Program-made: the position numbers and the translations under genes
The notes under the pieces: model-generated
The model's database searches: none
The model's input: only the letters and a program-made list of their open reading frames with translations
Told to the model about the DNA's origin: nothing
Shown: in pieces, positions 33,189 through 42,933 of the stretch
Layout of the letters: each line of letters starts with the position of its first letter
Numbering within the stretch: the first letter of the stretch is position 1
Source: Spirochaetaceae bacterium
GTDB taxonomy: Bacteria; Spirochaetota; Spirochaetia; Treponematales; Treponemataceae
Length of the DNA: 64,000 bases
Direction of reading: 5' to 3'
Assembly: GCA_017416145.1 (NCBI GenBank)
Contig: JAFQDD010000011.1
Span: 124,001-188,000 of the forward strand

Positions 33189-34235
33189 ATGGCAAATAAA
33201 GCTGTAGGAATTATTGGTGCAGGTGCTTGGGGTACAGCAATGGCTCAAGCTTTGGCTCGTGGTGATAATTCAGTCGAAATCTGGGCTATGGAACCAGAAG
33301 TTGCTGATTCTATCAATAATGAACACGAAAATAAAAAGTTTTTGCCAGGTTTCACTTTAAGTGAAAATGTAAAAGCTAGTACAGACTTAAATCAAGTTGC
33401 TTCAAATAAAGAAGTTGTTATTTTTGCAAGTCCTTCTTTGTTTTTGGCTTCTACAGTTGCAAAAGTAAAAGATTGTGCTGGAATAAAAGAAGGAACAACT
33501 TGTATTGGTGTTTTAACCAAGGGATTTGTGCCTTCTCCAGAAGGTCCAAAATTTATTTTGGAAACAATGGAAGAAGTTTTACCAGCAAGTTACAAGGGAA
33601 ATCTTGTTTATATTGCAGGACCAAGTCACGCAGAAGAAGTGGCTATGGGAAAATTAACTGGACTAATTGCTGCCAGTGAAAATCCTATGAGTTCAATTCG
33701 GATTCGCGAACTTCTAAAGGTTCCAGGATTGCTAGTTTATTCAAGTTTGGACGTAATCGGTGTACAAGTTTGTGCTGCAGCAAAAAACGTAATCGCAGTT
33801 GTTTTTGGTTGTGTTGATGCTATGGCTGAAACTTCTGATTTATTTGGGGATAACGCAGAATCCTTGCTTTTGGCAGCTGGTCTAAATGAAATTCAAACTC
33901 TTGGATTTGCTCTTGGGGCAACTCACGCTGAAACTTTCACATCAATTTCTGGAATTGGAGATTTAGATGTAACTTGTCGCAGTAAATACGGTCGAAATCG
34001 TCGTTTTGGTCAGGATATTATCAAAAATAATATTTTGGAAAAATTTACAAATTTAGACGATTTAATTGCAAATATTTCAAAAATTGGATATTTGCCAGAA
34101 GGTGCTGTAGCTTGTAAATATATTCAAGAAATTTCAGAAAAGAAGGGAATCAAACTTCCACTTACAAATGCACTTTTCAAAATATTAAACAGAGAAAAAA
34201 AGCCAGAAGACTTTTTGTCAGAGGTTTTGGGGTAA
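33189..34235 (+). CDS. gpsA: Glycerol-3-phosphate dehydrogenase [NAD(P)+]
   Basis: GpsA makes glycerol 3-phosphate from dihydroxyacetone phosphate for phospholipid synthesis. The NAD-binding motif GAGAWGTAMA is at about residues 9-18, and the family blocks GPSHAEE and the catalytic Lys in AAKNVIAV are present. The length from this ATG is 348 residues. The start at 33189 is favoured over one six bases earlier because AAGG lies at better spacing. Its stop is three bases before ffh. Confidence 0.95.
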   Translation: MANKAVGIIGAGAWGTAMAQALARGDNSVEIWAMEPEVADSINNEHENKKFLPGFTLSENVKASTDLNQVASNKEVVIFASPSLFLASTVAKVKDCAGIKEGTTCIGVLTKGFVPSPEGPKFILETMEEVLPASYKGNLVYIAGPSHAEEVAMGKLTGLIAASENPMSSIRIRELLKVPGLLVYSSLDVIGVQVCAAAKNVIAVVFGCVDAMAETSDLFGDNAESLLLAAGLNEIQTLGFALGATHAETFTSISGIGDLDVTCRSKYGRNRRFGQDIIKNNILEKFTNLDDLIANISKIGYLPEGAVACKYIQEISEKKGIKLPLTNALFKILNREKKPEDFLSEVLG

Positions 34236-34238
34236 CAA

Positions 34239-35606
34239 ATGTTAGAAAAATTGACAAATGCCTTTTCCGATGTTGTTCGTAATGTAACTGGAAAAGCAAA
34301 AATCTCTGAAAAAAACATTGAAGAAGCTGTTGATAAAATCAAAATGGCTTTGCTAGAAGCCGACGTAAACTTGCGAGTTGTTCGTAGATTTGTAAACAGC
34401 ACAATAGAAGAAGCTAAGGGAGAAAAAGTTCTTCGCTCAGTTGATCCAGGTCAGCAATTTATCAAAATCGTTCACGATAAAATTGTTGCATTGCTTGGAG
34501 ATTCAAAAACTGATTTACACTTAAAAGGTCCAGATACCCAATCTGTAATCCTTTTCTTAGGTTTGCAAGGTTCTGGTAAAACTACATCTGCAACAAAATT
34601 GGCAGCCCGATTAAAAAAAGAGGGAAGAAATCCAGTTCTTGCTGCCTGTGACCTTGTGCGACCTGCCGCTATTGACCAGCTTTGTGTTATGGCAGAAAAA
34701 GCTGGTGTTCCAGTTTACAAAGAAGATGTAAAACTTCCAGGAACAGCAAAAGACGCAGTTCGCATTGCAAAAAACGCAAAAGAATACGCCAAGAAAAACG
34801 GGCACGATATTGTGATTGTGGATACAGCCGGTCGTCTTCAAGTTGATGAAGCTATGATGGCAGAAATTGCTGATATTAAGTCTGTTGTAAAGCCTGATGA
34901 ACTTGTTCTTGTTGCAGACTCCATGACTGGTCAAAATGCTGTTGATATTGCAAAAGCCTTCGACGAAGCTCTTGGATTAACTGGTGTTATTCTTACAAAA
35001 TTTGACTCAGACGCTCGAGGAGGTGCAGCCCTTTCTCTAAAATCAATTACTGGTAAACCAATTTTATTTGTGGGTACTGGTGAAAAAATTGAAGACTTTG
35101 AGCCATTCCACCCAGAAAGAATTGCTAGTCGTATTCTTGGTATGGGTGATATTGTATCTTTGGTTGAAAAAGCCCAAGAAACAATTGATATGGAAGAAGC
35201 TGAAAAACTCCAAAAGAAAATGGCTTCCAACGAGTTTACTCTACAGGATATGTTAGAGCAACTTCAACGGGTTAAAAAAATGGGACCAATGCAATCTCTT
35301 ATGGAAATGATTCCAGGACTTGCAGGACAAATCAGCGAACAAGATATCGACACTTCTGGAATGAAAGTTCAAGAAGCAATTATTCTTTCTATGACAAAAA
35401 AAGAAAGAGCAAATCACTTGATTATTGGTCCAAGCCGTAGAAAGAGAATTGCAAAAGGCTCTGGAACTTCTGTTGCAGAAGTAAACCGCTTAATCAAGCA
35501 ATTTGAAAAAACTCGACTTGCTATGAAAAAGGTAAGTCGCAATAAGGGAATGCAAAACCGCATGATGCAACAATTTGGTGGCATGGGCGGCTTCCCAGGA
35601 ATGTAA
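34239..35606 (+). CDS. ffh: Signal recognition particle protein Ffh
   Basis: The 455-residue GTPase of the signal recognition particle delivers nascent membrane proteins to the translocon. The N domain runs from 1 to about 85. The G domain has GLQGSGKTT, DTAGRLQ and TKFDSDARGG. The methionine-rich M domain from about 300 on binds 4.5S RNA and signal peptides and ends MMQQFGGMGGFPGM. It follows gpsA closely and ends with a strong terminator. Confidence 0.97.
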   Translation: MLEKLTNAFSDVVRNVTGKAKISEKNIEEAVDKIKMALLEADVNLRVVRRFVNSTIEEAKGEKVLRSVDPGQQFIKIVHDKIVALLGDSKTDLHLKGPDTQSVILFLGLQGSGKTTSATKLAARLKKEGRNPVLAACDLVRPAAIDQLCVMAEKAGVPVYKEDVKLPGTAKDAVRIAKNAKEYAKKNGHDIVIVDTAGRLQVDEAMMAEIADIKSVVKPDELVLVADSMTGQNAVDIAKAFDEALGLTGVILTKFDSDARGGAALSLKSITGKPILFVGTGEKIEDFEPFHPERIASRILGMGDIVSLVEKAQETIDMEEAEKLQKKMASNEFTLQDMLEQLQRVKKMGPMQSLMEMIPGLAGQISEQDIDTSGMKVQEAIILSMTKKERANHLIIGPSRRKRIAKGSGTSVAEVNRLIKQFEKTRLAMKKVSRNKGMQNRMMQQFGGMGGFPGM

Positions 35607-35629
35607 TAAATTATTTTTTTTGATATATA

Positions 35630-35679
35630 AGGTTGTTCTAAACGGCGATTTTATCTCTGTTTTGAACAACCTTTTTTTT
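35630..35679 (+). terminator. Intrinsic terminator of ffh
   Basis: AGGTTGTTC pairs with GAACAACCT, followed by eight T residues. Confidence 0.9.
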
Positions 35680-35710
35680 GATTCTACAATTTTTGAAAAA
35701 CATTTTTTTC

Positions 35711-35739
35711 AAAAAAAATGCCCCGAAATGGTTCGGGGC
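35711..35739 (-). terminator. Terminator of the SPOR-domain gene
   Basis: GCCCCGAA pairs with TTCGGGGC around a four-base loop. On the minus strand the stem is followed by eight T residues. Confidence 0.8.
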
Positions 35740-35759
35740 TTAACTTTTGTAATTTTTTT

Positions 35760-36581
35760 TTAGTTTTGAGCTTTTCCAGTGGAATTTACTACATAACTTG
35801 AAGTACCTGCAAACTGTTCAATTAACTTAATTCGTGAGTGCCAATATTCTGCTTCGCTTTTTGTTGTATATGGACCAACTCTCAAGCGATAGTAAACGGT
35901 TCCCTTGCTATCTTTATATGTAAAAATCTCAGAATTGATTTTTTCTTCTAGCAAGGCGGCACGAGCATCTTCTGCGTTCTTTTTACCAGTAAAAGAAGCA
36001 ACTTGAACCCAGTATTGATCTGCAACAGGTTTGCTTACGGTAACAGAGCTGGAGGAAGAGGCTTTGTTACTTGTACTTGTTGATTGAGTTGTGGTTTTTG
36101 GTGTTTCCACGCAATCATCAGCAGGTTTTACAGTTGTTGAAGATTTTGAAACAACTGGGGTTGTTTGTTCTTTTGAAACTGTATTTACTGTAATTGTAGT
36201 TGATGAACTTGTTTTTTCTTGTGAAACAGATTCTATTTCTACTGACTTTGTTTCTTCTTTTTGGGTATAAACATTTGTTGTACCAGCAATTAAAGTAACT
36301 GTGTCAACTGTAATGGTTTGATTATCTGTTGGTTGTGATAAATCATTTTCAGAGGTAATATCATTTGGAATGGAATTTTCATCGTTTGTTACAGGCTGAT
36401 TTTCAACTTGTGCAGGATTTTTTACTTCACCTTTTATCCAAGTATTTCCTGTACCTTGTAGAGAAGCTAAAGTTTGCTGTGTTTGAACCTGTGGAGCTGA
36501 TAAAAACAATGCAACTCCCACAACTACTAGAAGAAATACTCCAGAAGCAGCTACAATCCACAATATCCGTTTTTGATCCAT
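35760..36581 (-). CDS. SPOR-domain membrane protein
   Basis: A 273-residue protein with a single N-terminal membrane anchor (ILWIVAASGVFLLVVVGVAL), a Ser/Thr-rich low-complexity region from about 30 to 190, and a C-terminal SPOR domain (QYWVQVASFTGKKNAEDARA, then YYRLRVGPYTTKSEA). SPOR domains bind denuded septal peptidoglycan, so a role in cell division is likely. It is the first or only gene before coaE on the same strand; a 30-base gap separates them. Confidence 0.9.
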   Translation of the reverse strand: MDQKRILWIVAASGVFLLVVVGVALFLSAPQVQTQQTLASLQGTGNTWIKGEVKNPAQVENQPVTNDENSIPNDITSENDLSQPTDNQTITVDTVTLIAGTTNVYTQKEETKSVEIESVSQEKTSSSTTITVNTVSKEQTTPVVSKSSTTVKPADDCVETPKTTTQSTSTSNKASSSSSVTVSKPVADQYWVQVASFTGKKNAEDARAALLEEKINSEIFTYKDSKGTVYYRLRVGPYTTKSEAEYWHSRIKLIEQFAGTSSYVVNSTGKAQN

Positions 36582-36611
36582 AATTTTCCCCTCAATTTAT
36601 GTAAATTATGA

Positions 36612-37277
36612 TTATTGACTAATTGTCGTTTTTATGGATTTTAGGATTTTATCTAATTTTTTTTCTAATTTATTAGATTTTCCAATATTCCATATAATGT
36701 AAATATCGGATTTAAAAAATTTATATTTAGCAAAGATTTTAAATTGTGAAGCAAATCTTTTAAAAATTTCTCTTGAGGGGAGGTTATCACGGCGTTTTGC
36801 TCTAAAAAATCGGGTGATAATTGGAGCTTTTACAAAAATTATTGCATCACATCTTTTTATAACAGGAGTTTTATACAAAACTGTGGCATTTAGCACAATG
36901 TTTTTTTCTGGGTTTTCATCAATAAAACGATTAAAAATCTCGTTTACCTTTGGATGAACTATGCTTTCTTGTTTTTGGAGAAGTTTTTCATCACTAAACA
37001 AAATACTTCCAAGATTTTTCCGATTGATAGTTCCCTCTGGATTTTGGATTTTGATGTTTTTTTCTTTTGCTATTGGCAAAAAAGCTTCTAAAATCTGATT
37101 TTTAGCTTCTTCTATGGCTTGATGCACACATTTGTCTGCGTCTATGGCTAAAAAACCTTTTTTTTCTAGAAGGCTAGAAACGTAATTTTTGCCAGCTGCC
37201 ATTGATCCAGTAACCGCTAATATCAGTCTGTTTTTTTGAGAATTTTTGTCTTGATTTTGATTAAAAGAATTTTCCAT
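36612..37277 (-). CDS. coaE: Dephospho-CoA kinase
   Basis: CoaE phosphorylates dephospho-CoA in the last step of coenzyme A synthesis. The 221-residue protein has a P-loop GSMAAGKN, in which the usual Ser/Thr after Lys is Asn, and the following IDADKCVH block of the family. HPKVNEIF is the second conserved block. The ATG overlaps the polA stop as TAATG, so translation is probably coupled. The sequence is divergent but length and blocks agree with the family. Confidence 0.85.
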   Translation of the reverse strand: MENSFNQNQDKNSQKNRLILAVTGSMAAGKNYVSSLLEKKGFLAIDADKCVHQAIEEAKNQILEAFLPIAKEKNIKIQNPEGTINRKNLGSILFSDEKLLQKQESIVHPKVNEIFNRFIDENPEKNIVLNATVLYKTPVIKRCDAIIFVKAPIITRFFRAKRRDNLPSREIFKRFASQFKIFAKYKFFKSDIYIIWNIGKSNKLEKKLDKILKSIKTTISQ

Positions 37278-40117
37278 TAGTGGAATTGTCCCCAAGAAGT
37301 GCCGCTTTCTACAGAAACTTTTAGTGGAACATCCAACTTAATTACGTTTTCCATAGTTTCTTTCATAATTTTAGAAACGATTTCTGCGTCATTTGTATCA
37401 CATTCTACAATTAGCTCATCGTGAACTTGTAAAAGCATTTTTGCACTAGACACCTTTTCTTTTAGCTGGTTGTAAACCGCCACCATGGCCATTTTTACAA
37501 TATCTGCCGCAGATCCTTGGATTGGTGTATTTTTTGCAACTCTCTCTGCACCAGATTTTTCTAGTTTGTTTTTGCTAGTAATTCCGTAAATGTAGCGGCG
37601 GCGACCGAATATGGTTTCTACGTAGCCAGTTTCTTCTGCTTTTAGAATTACGTCTTGCATAAATTGGGTAATTCCAGAATAGGTTGCAAAATATGCATTC
37701 ATAAAGTCTTGGGCTTGTGTTCTGCTGATATTCAAATCTTTTGCCAAACGGAAGGCACTCATTCCGTAAATTACTCCAAAGTTAATGGTTTTTGCAACCC
37801 GGCGCATATCTGGAGTAACTGAATCAGGTGTAGTGCCGAAAATCATAGCGGCGGTGGCTTTGTGAATATCTATGCCCTGGGTAAAGGCTTTGCACATATT
37901 TTCATCTTTGGAAAGGTGAGCAAGTACCACCAGCTCAATTTGGGAATAGTCTGCGGTTACAAGGGTTCTATTTGCAGGGCTTACGAAGGCACTACGGATT
38001 TTTCGACCAGCTTCGTCTCGCACTGGAATGTTTTGCAAGTTTGGGTCACGGCTAGAAAGGCGACCTGTGGCTGTTCCAGTTTGAATATAGTTTGTATGAA
38101 TTCTTCCCATTTTGTCTGCAAGGTTTGGCAAAGTTTCCACATAAGTTGAAAGCAATTTTGTAATACCTCGGTATTCAAGAAGTTTTCCTGCAATTGGGTG
38201 AACTGTAGCCAATTCCTCCAAAACAGAAGTGTCTGTTGAATAGCCAGATTTTGTTTTCTTTCCGTGGGGCAAACCTAAATCTTCAAATAAAACTGTTCCA
38301 AGCTGTTTTGGAGAAGCAATGTTAAACTCTTTTCCAGAAAGCTCGTAAATATCTTTTTCAGCGGATTTTGCTTTTTTTTCTAGTTCAACTTTGTATTCTT
38401 CCAAAATTGATTTTTCAATGTGGATTCCGTTTATTTCCATTTCTGTTAAAATTGGAAGAATTTTCATCTCTAAATAAAATAAATCCTTTAATTTAGGATT
38501 TGTTGCATTTGAAAAAATCTGTGGTTCAAAATAATTCCAAAGTTTTAGAGTAAAATCTGCGTCTTCTGCGGCGTAAGGAGTTGCAGTTTCCACATCTAAA
38601 TCCATAAAAGTTTGACCTTTTTTCACGATAGAATCAAACTCTGTGCCAATTAGTCCAAGTTTTGTTTCTGCAAGTTTTTCTAAGCTAAAGGAAGCCTTTG
38701 AACCGTTTTCAGTTTTATCAGGGTTCAAAATCCAAGCGGCAATCATTGTATCAAGGATTTTTGCCTTTGAGTGGATTACATCAAGTCCTGCTGTTTTCAA
38801 AACTTGTAAATCATATTTTCCGTTGTGAAAACAAATGGAAATATCTGCGTCGAAAAGTCGTTTTAGTTGATTTAAGGCATCTTTTTCTTGGATTAAATCC
38901 CCAGCCAAAAGCATATCTGTTACTCGAAGGGGAATGTAAAAGCCTTTTCCTTCTTCTATAGAAAGTGAAAATCCTGCAAGAAGGGCTTCTCTAGTGTTTA
39001 GACTGTTGGTTTCTGTGTCTAAGGCAACTAGCTTTTTTTCTAGGGCTAAATCAATTAGCTTTGTAAGTTCTGGAAGATTTCTAATTGCTTTGTATTCGCC
39101 GTGATTTTCCACGGCTTCTATTTTTTGTTCAACTTGATTTTCAAAACCGTCTAAAATATCAGTTTTTTCAGGATTTGCTTTTGTTGATTTTGAAGTTTCT
39201 ACACTGGCAGATTCTAGGCTAAAATTATCTGGATTTTCTAAAAGTCCATATTCAAAATAGGCTTTTGCTACAGATGGAATACCAAGTTCTTTTAGTTTGT
39301 TTCCAGTTTCTTTGTAGTTTAAATTATCTGTGGAAAAATTCTCAGGGTTAAAATCAATTTGTACATCATATTTTAAGGCAATTAATTCTTTTGAAAAATA
39401 GGCACTTTCTTTTCCGTTTCTGAGTTTTTCGCCCATAGCACCTTTTATGGAATCTGCTTGTTGGTAAATGCCGTCTAGGGAACCGTATTCTTTTAGGAGT
39501 TTGGCGGCGGTTTTTTCTCCAACACCTTTTACTCCAGGCACGTTATCCGCAGTATCTCCAATTAAAGAGAGCAAGTCTAACATCAAGTCGGGTTTTACAC
39601 CCCATTTTTCTTCTACTTCTTCAATGCCAATATCTTGCCAACCTCCAGCTTTGTCCGGACACATCATTGTGGTGGAAGTGGTTACAAGTTGCATAAGGTC
39701 TTTGTCTCCAGAAAGGATTTTGCATCCAAGATTTTGGCTTTGGCAGTAAGTGGCAACTGTTGCAATAATGTCGTCAGCTTCAAATCCGTCTTGTCGCAAA
39801 ACTTTTACCCCTAAGGTTGAAAGTAAATCTTCTATTACTGGGATTTGAGCGTGTAAATCTTCTGGAGTTTTATCTCTAGTGGCTTTGTATTCAGGATACA
39901 TTTCGTGGCGAAAAGTAGGAGTTCGAGAATCAAAGGCAGCAATTATGTATTTTGGATTGTGGGATTTTATGATATTGATAAGATTTCTAAAAAATCCAAA
40001 AACAGCAGACACATTTTCGTTTTTGCTGTTTACAAGAGGCCGGGTTATAAATGCAAAATATGATCGATAAATCAATCCATAAGAATCTATTATGTAAACA
40101 TCATTTTTTGAGTCCAT
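37277..40117 (-). CDS. polA: DNA polymerase I
   Basis: The 946-residue polymerase fills gaps and removes RNA primers. The 5' nuclease domain (1 to about 300) has SGDKDLMQLV and GVKGVGEKTA. The 3'-5' exonuclease domain is intact, with Asp367 and Glu369 in DTETNS, then CFHNGKYDL and YAAEDADFT. The polymerase domain has DYSQIELVVLAHLS, the O-helix RRVAKTINFGVIYGMSA and the C-motif VHDELIVE. GGGGTT upstream of the ATG is the likely ribosome-binding site. coaE overlaps its stop. Confidence 0.97.
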   Translation of the reverse strand: MDSKNDVYIIDSYGLIYRSYFAFITRPLVNSKNENVSAVFGFFRNLINIIKSHNPKYIIAAFDSRTPTFRHEMYPEYKATRDKTPEDLHAQIPVIEDLLSTLGVKVLRQDGFEADDIIATVATYCQSQNLGCKILSGDKDLMQLVTTSTTMMCPDKAGGWQDIGIEEVEEKWGVKPDLMLDLLSLIGDTADNVPGVKGVGEKTAAKLLKEYGSLDGIYQQADSIKGAMGEKLRNGKESAYFSKELIALKYDVQIDFNPENFSTDNLNYKETGNKLKELGIPSVAKAYFEYGLLENPDNFSLESASVETSKSTKANPEKTDILDGFENQVEQKIEAVENHGEYKAIRNLPELTKLIDLALEKKLVALDTETNSLNTREALLAGFSLSIEEGKGFYIPLRVTDMLLAGDLIQEKDALNQLKRLFDADISICFHNGKYDLQVLKTAGLDVIHSKAKILDTMIAAWILNPDKTENGSKASFSLEKLAETKLGLIGTEFDSIVKKGQTFMDLDVETATPYAAEDADFTLKLWNYFEPQIFSNATNPKLKDLFYLEMKILPILTEMEINGIHIEKSILEEYKVELEKKAKSAEKDIYELSGKEFNIASPKQLGTVLFEDLGLPHGKKTKSGYSTDTSVLEELATVHPIAGKLLEYRGITKLLSTYVETLPNLADKMGRIHTNYIQTGTATGRLSSRDPNLQNIPVRDEAGRKIRSAFVSPANRTLVTADYSQIELVVLAHLSKDENMCKAFTQGIDIHKATAAMIFGTTPDSVTPDMRRVAKTINFGVIYGMSAFRLAKDLNISRTQAQDFMNAYFATYSGITQFMQDVILKAEETGYVETIFGRRRYIYGITSKNKLEKSGAERVAKNTPIQGSAADIVKMAMVAVYNQLKEKVSSAKMLLQVHDELIVECDTNDAEIVSKIMKETMENVIKLDVPLKVSVESGTSWGQFH

Positions 40118-40184
40118 TTATAACCCCTTTTTTGAGAATTTTTATAAAAATAATTGGTCAAGGGAGCTTCCTTGACCTAAAAGT

Positions 40185-41234
40185 CTAGTTTTGCTTTAAG
40201 CCTCGCTTGAATTCTGTAACTCTAGCACAAGCTGTTGTGTTCCAAGGGCTTATATCCCCACGTTTTAGGAAATGGTAGCCAACTCCTGCAATCATAGCAC
40301 CGTTATCTGTACAAAGTTTTAGAGGTGGGAAAATGCAGCGAATATCCTTTCTTTCTGCAAGCATTGACCGTAGGCGAGAATTGGCTGCAACACCACCACC
40401 AGCAACTACAGTTTTAATTCCAGTATCTTCTACAGCTTTGAATAAACGGCTTAAAAGGATTTTTACCGCTGTTTCTTGGAAAGCTGCACAAATATTTTCA
40501 TTTGTTTTTTCGTATTCAGAATTCCAAAACTGGTCAATTTGGTTAATAACCGCAGTTTTTAGGCCAGAATAAGAAACGTCATAGCGATGTTTGTCTGCCA
40601 TTCCCTTTAAGTTTGGCATTGGAAAGTTTGCAGCCTTTGGATTTCCTTCTTTTGCAAGTTTGTCGATTACAACTCCTCCTGGATATCCAAGATTGTAAAA
40701 CTTTGCAACTTTGTCAAAGGCTTCTCCTACGGCGTCGTCTATGGTTGTACCTAAAACTTCGATTTTGTCAAAATCTGATACTTTGCAAATAATACTATGA
40801 CCACCAGAAACCAAAAGCCCAAGATAAGGATATTCCACATCTTTCATAAGGTCATCTTGACCTGGGAGTACAAGATTTGCAGCGTACAAGTGACCTAACA
40901 TGTGGTTTACAGCCACAAAAGGTTTTCCAGTACTCCAAGCAAGAGTTTTTCCAAAGGTTAAGCCTACAAGTAAAGAACCCATAAGCCCAGGTCTGTTTGT
41001 GGCAGCAATTCCGTCAATGTCGTTGATGGTAAGATTTGCTTCAGAAAGAGCTTGTTTTACAACTGGCAAAATCCATTCAGCGTGTTTTCGACTAGCGATT
41101 TCTGGAACAACTCCATTGTAGACTTGATGAAAAGGAATTTGAGTTGCTACAACATTACTAATAATATGTTTTCCATCTTCTACAATGGCACAAGCTGTTT
41201 CGTCGCAAGAAGATTCAATACCAAGTATTTTCAA
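40185..41234 (-). CDS. tsaD: tRNA N6-adenosine threonylcarbamoyltransferase
   Basis: TsaD places the threonylcarbamoyl group on A37 of ANN-decoding tRNAs. The start is TTG, with GAGGTC just upstream, and the product begins MKILGIESSCDETACAI as expected. The metal-binding motif is NHMLGHLYA, and LLVSGGHS is the nucleotide-binding block. The length is 349 residues. Two unrelated envelope genes lie upstream on the same strand. Confidence 0.97.
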   Translation of the reverse strand: MKILGIESSCDETACAIVEDGKHIISNVVATQIPFHQVYNGVVPEIASRKHAEWILPVVKQALSEANLTINDIDGIAATNRPGLMGSLLVGLTFGKTLAWSTGKPFVAVNHMLGHLYAANLVLPGQDDLMKDVEYPYLGLLVSGGHSIICKVSDFDKIEVLGTTIDDAVGEAFDKVAKFYNLGYPGGVVIDKLAKEGNPKAANFPMPNLKGMADKHRYDVSYSGLKTAVINQIDQFWNSEYEKTNENICAAFQETAVKILLSRLFKAVEDTGIKTVVAGGGVAANSRLRSMLAERKDIRCIFPPLKLCTDNGAMIAGVGYHFLKRGDISPWNTTACARVTEFKRGLKQN

Positions 41235-41255
41235 AATTGACCTCTAAATCAAAAA

Positions 41256-42185
41256 TTATTCTAGATTCCATTTTCCAGAATCAGAATTGAATCCCCAAAG
41301 GGCATCATAAATTGAAGCTGTTGTAGAAGTTACTGAAACGAAAAAATTGTCTTTATCGTCAAATTTCCAAACGCCAAGAACTTCTCTGTCTCCAAAAGCA
41401 CTTTCTGCATTGCTTGGAAGAGTTGTAAAACTTGAAAGAGAGCCGTCTTCGTTAATTGTGGCAACAAAAACGCCAGATTCTGTTCCAACGTATAATTGAT
41501 TTCCAAAAATACACATTGATGTGATAGAGCTATCGGCTACTGAAGTTTTTTCCCAAGAAGAACCTGTACCGTATTTTATAGTTTTGTCATCACTTATGTA
41601 GATGTGAGAATCTGAGGCGGCAGAAGCAGTGTTTTCAAGAAAATATGTTGTTCCTCCAAGATTTACAGCGGATTTTATTTCACTACCACTAATTGCAGTA
41701 ACATCTTGTAACTCTGGCTCAGATGTTCCAGCAAGTTTGTAAACTGTAGCTTTTGTTGTAGCATCATCACCTGTACCTGTTGTAACATCCTTTACAAAAT
41801 AAGCATTTCCAGCGTTGTCATCAAATAGGCTAGAAACACCGTCGACAATTTTTTCCCATTTTTTTTCAGCTGTGTAAAGGTAAACAGAAAATGTATCATC
41901 ACTTGGATTTCCTAGAGCATATAAATTATCTGAATCCACAGCGATATTTGTTACTTTGAAAGATGTAGACATTTTTGTCCAACGAGAATCAGACATAGAT
42001 TTGTAGCTTAAAAGTTCATTGGCGGCGTATAAAGTATCACCAAGTTTTTTTATAGCATAAACTTTTCCACCAATAGTTGGATCGTCTAGTTTGATTTCTT
42101 GAGAAATATGATAAAAAATCGGACTTTGTTCACAAGAAACAAAAATTAAAAGTAAAGCAAAAATAATTAAAGACAATTTTTTCAT
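41256..42185 (-). CDS. Lipoprotein with beta-propeller-like repeats
   Basis: A 309-residue lipoprotein with lipobox FVSC at about residues 15-18. The mature part has repeating blocks of about 45 residues ending in LYALG/TYFLEN/LYVGTESG-type strands, which suggests a beta-propeller. No catalytic motif is seen. It lies between tsaD and the barrel gene on the minus strand, so it may work at the outer membrane with that protein (inference). Confidence 0.75.
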   Translation of the reverse strand: MKKLSLIIFALLLIFVSCEQSPIFYHISQEIKLDDPTIGGKVYAIKKLGDTLYAANELLSYKSMSDSRWTKMSTSFKVTNIAVDSDNLYALGNPSDDTFSVYLYTAEKKWEKIVDGVSSLFDDNAGNAYFVKDVTTGTGDDATTKATVYKLAGTSEPELQDVTAISGSEIKSAVNLGGTTYFLENTASAASDSHIYISDDKTIKYGTGSSWEKTSVADSSITSMCIFGNQLYVGTESGVFVATINEDGSLSSFTTLPSNAESAFGDREVLGVWKFDDKDNFFVSVTSTTASIYDALWGFNSDSGKWNLE

Positions 42186-42203
42186 TTGTAATTCCTTATA
42201 ATA

Positions 42204-42758
42204 TTAGAAGTGATATCTAACTCCAAGAGAAATATCTGTGATAAATCCTGTGTAGTTGTATTTGCTTTCTTTGTACCATTGTGGAAGAATGTAAAGACCA
42301 GCTAAAAATCCAAAAGACCATTCTGATGAAGTTCTAAAGTACATTCCGATTTCAGGTTTTAAAGCAAATCCAAAATAACTTTTGTCAATATAATTTTGAG
42401 CGGCTCCACCAACACCAAAGTAAACTGGGATTTCAATTTTTCCAGAATTAAATTGATATCCCACTTTAAAAAAGAATGGAATAAAATAGAATACATTTTC
42501 TCCAATAGTTGTTAGATAATTAAATCCAATGTCGCCACCGATATTTATTGAATCTGTAACGAAATAGTGATAGCCAAGAGTTCCAGCTCCACCAATTTTT
42601 AACTGGGAAGGTTTGTTTGGAATGTTTAGTGAAAGATTCATTTTTACATATTGATCTCCAGCCTGACTTGCTCTAAAAACGTAATCACTGTCAATTTCTT
42701 GAGCAAAAGCAGAAAAGCAAAGTGTAAAGCAAAGCATGAAAAGAATAAGACGTTTCAT
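42204..42758 (-). CDS. Outer-membrane beta-barrel protein (OmpW/TP0733-like)
   Basis: A 184-residue protein with a signal peptide ending FSAFA-Q. The mature protein alternates polar and hydrophobic residues in eight or so strands and ends in RYHF, an aromatic C-terminal residue typical of barrels. The size and pattern match the OmpW-like family known in Treponema pallidum as TP0733. The specific match is by recollection of the pattern, not by alignment. Confidence 0.7.
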   Translation of the reverse strand: MKRLILFMLCFTLCFSAFAQEIDSDYVFRASQAGDQYVKMNLSLNIPNKPSQLKIGGAGTLGYHYFVTDSINIGGDIGFNYLTTIGENVFYFIPFFFKVGYQFNSGKIEIPVYFGVGGAAQNYIDKSYFGFALKPEIGMYFRTSSEWSFGFLAGLYILPQWYKESKYNYTGFITDISLGVRYHF

Positions 42759-42851
42759 TTTAAGAAGTTCTCCTATTTTATCTTATAAAAATCTATGGAA
42801 ATAAGTGATAAAATTTTGTACAATGTTTAGTACTAGACTGTAATAATATAC

Positions 42852-42895
42852 TTGTTTTGGCACTCAATGTCCACAATAGAAAAACCAAAACAAAG
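42852..42895. repeat. Inverted repeat in the folD leader
   Basis: TTGTTTTGG and CCAAAACAA face each other around about 25 bases, ending some 40 bases before the folD start. No T-run follows. It could be an operator or leader hairpin. Confidence 0.4.
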
Positions 42896-42933
42896 ATGTT
42901 CAGTTACAAATTTTTAATTTTATGAGGAATGAT

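Noticed and set aside
42759-42933. Tetrahydrofolate riboswitch before folD
   Set aside because: There is an inverted repeat, but none of the conserved THF-aptamer segments can be seen.
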